DNA of 64,000 nucleotides from Pokkaliibacter sp. MBI-7 (GTDB lineage Bacteria > Pseudomonadota > Gammaproteobacteria > Pseudomonadales > Balneatricaceae), in assembly GCF_029846635.1 (NCBI RefSeq), contig NZ_JARVTG010000001.1:3669501-3733500 (forward strand). The letters run 5' to 3'. Position numbers and translations under genes: made by a program. Position 1 is the first letter of the stretch. Every line of letters begins with the position of its first letter. Below the pieces are notes generated by a model. That model was not told the origin of the DNA, did no database searches, and saw only the letters and a program-made list of their open reading frames with translations. Below, piece after piece: positions 60,806-64,000 of the stretch.

Positions 60806-61477
60806 GTGAGTACAACGATGTTTGCATCAGCGCCCAGAATAGTACGTGTGCGAGGACTGGCATTGCTGGCGTTCACAGCAATCATGGCAGGCTGTAGTTC
60901 TGTACAGACCGGACAGGTGCCAGTAGTGGACGCGACGGCCATGCCACAGCAGAGGCAGGTTCAGCAGGTTGAAAGCAGTGCGCAGTCCATGCCGCTGGAT
61001 TCGTACGGTGGCGTGTCCGGTTCGGTAACGGTGGGCACGGGCGTATCCGGCAGTACTGACATGAACAGTAATTCAGGAGCTGATCTGAGTTCCGGCTCGG
61101 ATCTCAGCAGCGAGATCAATAGTGATATCAACAGCGAGCAAAGTGGTGTGGGGGCTGGCGGTGCTGCAATGTCCAGCAGTGCTGGCCAGAGCAGTTTGCC
61201 CAGTACCAGCTCAATGAGCAGCTCATCACCAGCGGTACTGGCATTGCTCAGTCAATCTACCACTATGGCCAGCAGTGGTGATCTGGGGCAGGCGATCAGT
61301 CGTGCCGAGCGAGCGTTGCGTCTGGATCCTCGCGATCCCAACGTCTATCGCACCCTGATGGGGTTGTATGACAAGGCCGGTCAGCATGATCAGGCCAGAG
61401 AGATGGCCAGCCGCGGGCTCAGCGTTGCCCGCAGCGAAGCCGAGCGGTTACCGTTCAGAGCGCGTCTGGCTCAATAG
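60806..61477 (+). CDS. lpoP: LpoP-like TPR lipoprotein, putative PBP1B activator
   Basis: A 223-residue outer-membrane lipoprotein. The lipobox AIMAGC puts the lipidated Cys at residue 30. Residues about 35-145 are low in complexity (Ser, Gly, Asn, Asp, Gln), probably a flexible linker through the peptidoglycan, and residues about 145-215 contain TPR helices (LGQAISRAERALRLDPRDP, YRTLMGLYDKAGQHDQA). Pseudomonas LpoP has this layout, is encoded beside mrcB and activates PBP1B. GTG with GGAGG 5 bp upstream. The linker sequence is degenerate, so the symbol rests on layout and position. Confidence 0.8.
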   Translation: MSTTMFASAPRIVRVRGLALLAFTAIMAGCSSVQTGQVPVVDATAMPQQRQVQQVESSAQSMPLDSYGGVSGSVTVGTGVSGSTDMNSNSGADLSSGSDLSSEINSDINSEQSGVGAGGAAMSSSAGQSSLPSTSSMSSSSPAVLALLSQSTTMASSGDLGQAISRAERALRLDPRDPNVYRTLMGLYDKAGQHDQAREMASRGLSVARSEAERLPFRARLAQ

Positions 61478-62048
61478 CGGGCGCCTGTCGTACCAGCAGC
61501 AGGTGAACGGCCGCTACGGTACTTAACAGCAGAAAACTGGTCAGCCCCCAGAGGTTGTGGAGTAAGCCCACTTCCGGGGTGGAGAGTAACTCCAGACCAG
61601 CGAGCAGGCCGCACAGAGGGATGGCTTTGGCCATCCCTCTGCTTTTCCAGGCGACCAACAGCAGCGCCCCCGTCGTGATTACCCATAGAATAGTCTGCCA
61701 CTGCAGTGCCCAGTCAAAACGACGGAACAGTTCAAAGCAGGCCATCAGCCCGAGCAGTCCTTTACCCCAAATCGCTTTCGCCCATGGGTTGGTCAGGGTG
61801 AGACTGAGTACGCCAAAGCCTATAAAACTTACCGCGACAAAATTCACCAGATTACGGCTGAGGTGCAGTGCATCCTTTACATCAGGTAACAGCCATTCGA
61901 CCAGTCCTTGCGCCACAACCGCCAGATAACCCAGCATCAAGGCGGAGATAGTGGGATGTGCCGGTGCAGTCTGACGATGCCTCAACCCGATCAGCATCGT
62001 CAGTGCTACCGCCGCAATCAGCGTATTGGTAACAAGCATTGCCGTCAT
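61455..62048 (-). CDS. Inner-membrane protein of unknown function
   Basis: 197 residues with about six predicted membrane helices (for example LIAAVALTMLIGL, ISALMLGYLAVVAQGLVEWL, LVNFVAVSFIGFGVLSL, ILWVITTGALLLVAW, LTSFLLLSTVAAVHLLL). I do not recognise a family. The start ATG overlaps the hemL stop (ATGA), so it is probably translated with hemL; the 3' end overlaps lpoP by 23 bp on the other strand. No catalytic motif is visible. Confidence 0.7.
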   Translation of the reverse strand: MTAMLVTNTLIAAVALTMLIGLRHRQTAPAHPTISALMLGYLAVVAQGLVEWLLPDVKDALHLSRNLVNFVAVSFIGFGVLSLTLTNPWAKAIWGKGLLGLMACFELFRRFDWALQWQTILWVITTGALLLVAWKSRGMAKAIPLCGLLAGLELLSTPEVGLLHNLWGLTSFLLLSTVAAVHLLLVRQAPAIEPDAL

Positions 62049-63325
62049 AGCTTGGCCATGACTCGCTCAGCAGCATCCAGAGTATGTTGCAGAGCCTGAT
62101 CATCATGAGCCAGCGACATGAAGCAAGCTTCATAGAAAGCAGGGGCCAGATACACGCCTTCATTCAGCATTCCATGGAAGAAGTGGTTGAAGCGCTCTTT
62201 ATCACAGGCCATCACCTCGCTGTAGCGATTGACCTGCTGCTGTTCGGTAAAGAACAGGCCGAACATGCCACCGACTTCATTCGTCAGAAAGGGAACACTC
62301 GCAGCACTGGCCCGTTCTCGCAGACCTGTCGTCAGATAGGCGGTTTTCGCGGTGATCTGCTCGTGTATGCCAGGTGCGCTTAATGCATTGAGCATGGCTA
62401 GCCCGGCGCTCATAGCGATGGGATTGCCCGACAGTGTGCCTGCCTGATATACCGGGCCAAGGGGGGCAATATGCTGCATCACTTCGCGTCGACCACCAAA
62501 AGCGCCCACAGGCATGCCGCCGCCGATAATTTTACCTAACGTGGTCAGGTCGGGTTGGATGTTGTAGTGCTGCTGAGCACCGCCCAGAGCGACACGGAAG
62601 CCTGTCATGACTTCGTCGAAGATTAAGAGGCTGCCGTATTGGTCACAGACGTTACGCAGGCCTTCCAGAAAGCCGGGAACGGGTGGGATGCAGTTCATGT
62701 TGCCAGCGACGGGCTCGACAATAATGCAGGCGATCTGATCACCGACCTCGCTGAAGGCCTGATGCACAGAATCCATATCGTTGTAATTGAGCGTAATGGT
62801 GTGCTCTGCCAAGGCAGCGGGCACGCCGGGCGAGTTAGGAATCCCCAGTGTCAGTGCACCGGAGCCCGCCTTGACCAGAAGCGAGTCAGAGTGGCCATGA
62901 TAGCAGCCTTCAAATTTGACGATCTTGTCCCGGCCCGTAAAGCCGCGAGCGAGACGGATCGCGCTCATGGTTGCTTCGGTACCAGAGTTGACCATGCGTA
63001 CCATATCCATTGAAGGGACGAGTTCACATACTTTACGTGCCATTTCCACTTCAATAGCAGTGGGGGCGCCGAAGCTCAGGCCCAGTTCGATGCTTTCCTT
63101 GACGGCTGCGAGGATGTCCGGATGGTTATGGCCTAGCAACATCGGACCCCAGGAGCCTACATAATCCACGTAGGCCTTATCATCCACATCGTACAGATAG
63201 GCGCCCTGGGCTTTTTTGAAGAAAACCGGTGTGCCGCCGACGGCCTTGAATGCACGCACGGGCGAGTTTACGCCGCCGGGGATATAACGTTGAGCTTCGT
63301 TGAACAGGCTTTCTGATCGGTTCAT
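62045..63325 (-). CDS. hemL: Glutamate-1-semialdehyde 2,1-aminomutase
   Basis: A 426-residue PLP enzyme making 5-aminolevulinate by the C5 pathway to heme. PLP lysine in TTLGKIIGGGMPVGAFGG; GYVGSWGPMLLGHNHP and ARGFTGRDKIVKFEGCYHG are diagnostic. Downstream of thiE on the same strand, as in Pseudomonas. Confidence 0.97.
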   Translation of the reverse strand: MNRSESLFNEAQRYIPGGVNSPVRAFKAVGGTPVFFKKAQGAYLYDVDDKAYVDYVGSWGPMLLGHNHPDILAAVKESIELGLSFGAPTAIEVEMARKVCELVPSMDMVRMVNSGTEATMSAIRLARGFTGRDKIVKFEGCYHGHSDSLLVKAGSGALTLGIPNSPGVPAALAEHTITLNYNDMDSVHQAFSEVGDQIACIIVEPVAGNMNCIPPVPGFLEGLRNVCDQYGSLLIFDEVMTGFRVALGGAQQHYNIQPDLTTLGKIIGGGMPVGAFGGRREVMQHIAPLGPVYQAGTLSGNPIAMSAGLAMLNALSAPGIHEQITAKTAYLTTGLRERASAASVPFLTNEVGGMFGLFFTEQQQVNRYSEVMACDKERFNHFFHGMLNEGVYLAPAFYEACFMSLAHDDQALQHTLDAAERVMAKL

Positions 63326-63482
63326 TGGGAGTGTTTCTCGTCAGATAGTAGAAGAGTGTGCACGTTGTGCAGTGGTTTCGGGCATTGGGTTACAGGGCTG
63401 GACAATGCCGGTTAGCAGATCTCTGCACCACTAGTATTGTTTGATTGACTGAAATCCAACCTGAGTGGTGTTAATCCACTCA

Positions 63483-64000
63483 TCATTGATCACGCAATGG
63501 TTGCCGGCAGGCCAGATAGGAGCGGCAATGCTCGGCGATATTCTGTCTGGCAAAAATATCGTTGATCACGGCTAGCCAGTCTGCCCCCTGCTGCCACAGT
63601 TCCGGGGCGCGTTGAAGCGTAATGCCGCCGATAGCGACCACAGGTAACTGCAATGACTGCTGAGCCTGTTTTAGGAGTGACAGAGGCGCTGGCCTGGCGT
63701 TGGGTTTGCTGCTTGAGGGGTAGAATGCGCCAAAGGCGACGTAATCTGCCCCCTGCTGTTGTGCTTCCACGGCGAGTGACAGCTGGTCGTGGCAGGTGAT
63801 GCCGATGATGGCTTGACTGCCCAGTTCCCGACGAGCGATTACCAGCTGCTCATCCTGCTGACCCAAGTGAACGCCGTGAGCGCCGATGTCTGCAGCCAGT
63901 CGCCAGTCGTCATTGATCAGCAGGCAGGCCCCGACACTGTGGCAGAGGCTCAGTAGTGCTTGTGCCTGTTGGCGCCGCTTTACATAATCACTGCTCTTGT
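63483..64000 (-). CDS. thiE: Thiamine-phosphate synthase, 3' part
   Basis: The frame is open from the window edge; about 172 codons are present and the start lies outside. ThiE joins the pyrimidine and thiazole phosphates of thiamine. Visible are LLINDDWRLAADIGAHGVHL, GQQDEQL, ADYVAFGAFYPSSSK and VVAIGGITLQ, covering the diphosphate and thiazole phosphate sites. 157 bp separate it from hemL. Confidence 0.94.
   Translation of the reverse strand, partial: KSSDYVKRRQQAQALLSLCHSVGACLLINDDWRLAADIGAHGVHLGQQDEQLVIARRELGSQAIIGITCHDQLSLAVEAQQQGADYVAFGAFYPSSSKPNARPAPLSLLKQAQQSLQLPVVAIGGITLQRAPELWQQGADWLAVINDIFARQNIAEHCRSYLACRQPLRDQ

Noticed and set aside
63326..63482. Possible TPP riboswitch between thiE and hemL
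   Set aside because: The gap lies downstream of thiE, and I see no thi-box core; any riboswitch would be upstream of thiE, outside the window.

Overview
The window is a stretch of chromosomal core genome from a gammaproteobacterium. Individual proteins and the gene order point to the Oceanospirillales/Pseudomonadales side of the class. The order dksA-gluQRS-cbrA-cbrB-pcnB-folK-panB-panC, the Aer-like receptor, a TPR lipoprotein (LpoP type) directly after mrcB, and thiE next to hemL all resemble Pseudomonas. The synteny is not exactly that of Pseudomonas: ispH does not follow fkpB and dapB does not precede carA. There are no insertion sequences, prophage genes, CRISPR arrays or plasmid functions. 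A species name cannot be given from sequence alone.

Layout. 1-8.3 kb: end of prfC, an Aer-like aerotaxis receptor, an XRE-cupin regulator with a reductase-like protein that lacks catalytic residues, a SirB2-like membrane protein, two lysophospholipid acyltransferases and a secreted YHYH protein. 8.3-11.2 kb: fabA-fabB (unsaturated fatty acid synthesis) and ispB on the minus strand. 11.4-22.4 kb: rplU-rpmA-obgE-proB, rpsT, murJ, ribF-ileS-lspA-fkpB, smpB. 22.4-31 kb: carA-carB-greA with a probable attenuator in the carA leader, yhbY, rlmE-ftsH. 31-43.5 kb: folP-glmM-tpiA-secG, tRNA-Leu(GAG), initiator tRNA-Met, then rimP-nusA-infB-rbfA-truB-rpsO-pnp. 43.5-55.7 kb: a cytochrome c'-like protein, a thiolase, then a long minus-strand series dksA, gluQRS, cbrA, cbrB, intergenic RNA, pcnB, folK, panB, panC. 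56-64 kb: an aminotransferase with sfsA, a small Rieske protein, mrcB-lpoP, an unknown membrane protein, hemL and the 3' part of thiE.

The most notable discovery candidate is the 652-bp gap between cbrB and pcnB (49201-49852). Read on the minus strand it carries a sigma-54 type -24/-12 element, an array of GTTACC half-sites upstream of it, and downstream of it a protein-free stretch with four exact copies of AATAAAAATAA plus two weaker A-rich motifs. These have the AAN-repeat form bound by the Hfq distal face with Crc. This is the position and logic of the Pseudomonas small RNA CrcZ, which CbrB activates and which titrates Hfq/Crc to relieve catabolite repression. I therefore propose a divergent CrcZ-type regulatory RNA here.

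Other regulatory signals are a terminator plus 9-codon leader ORF before carA, a perfect 9-bp inverted repeat just downstream of a TATAAT in front of fabA, tandem terminators before rimP, and a long imperfect hairpin in the pnp leader. Non-ATG starts supported by position and homology include rpsT (GTG), carA (TTG), rlmE (GTG) and probably ftsH (TTG).
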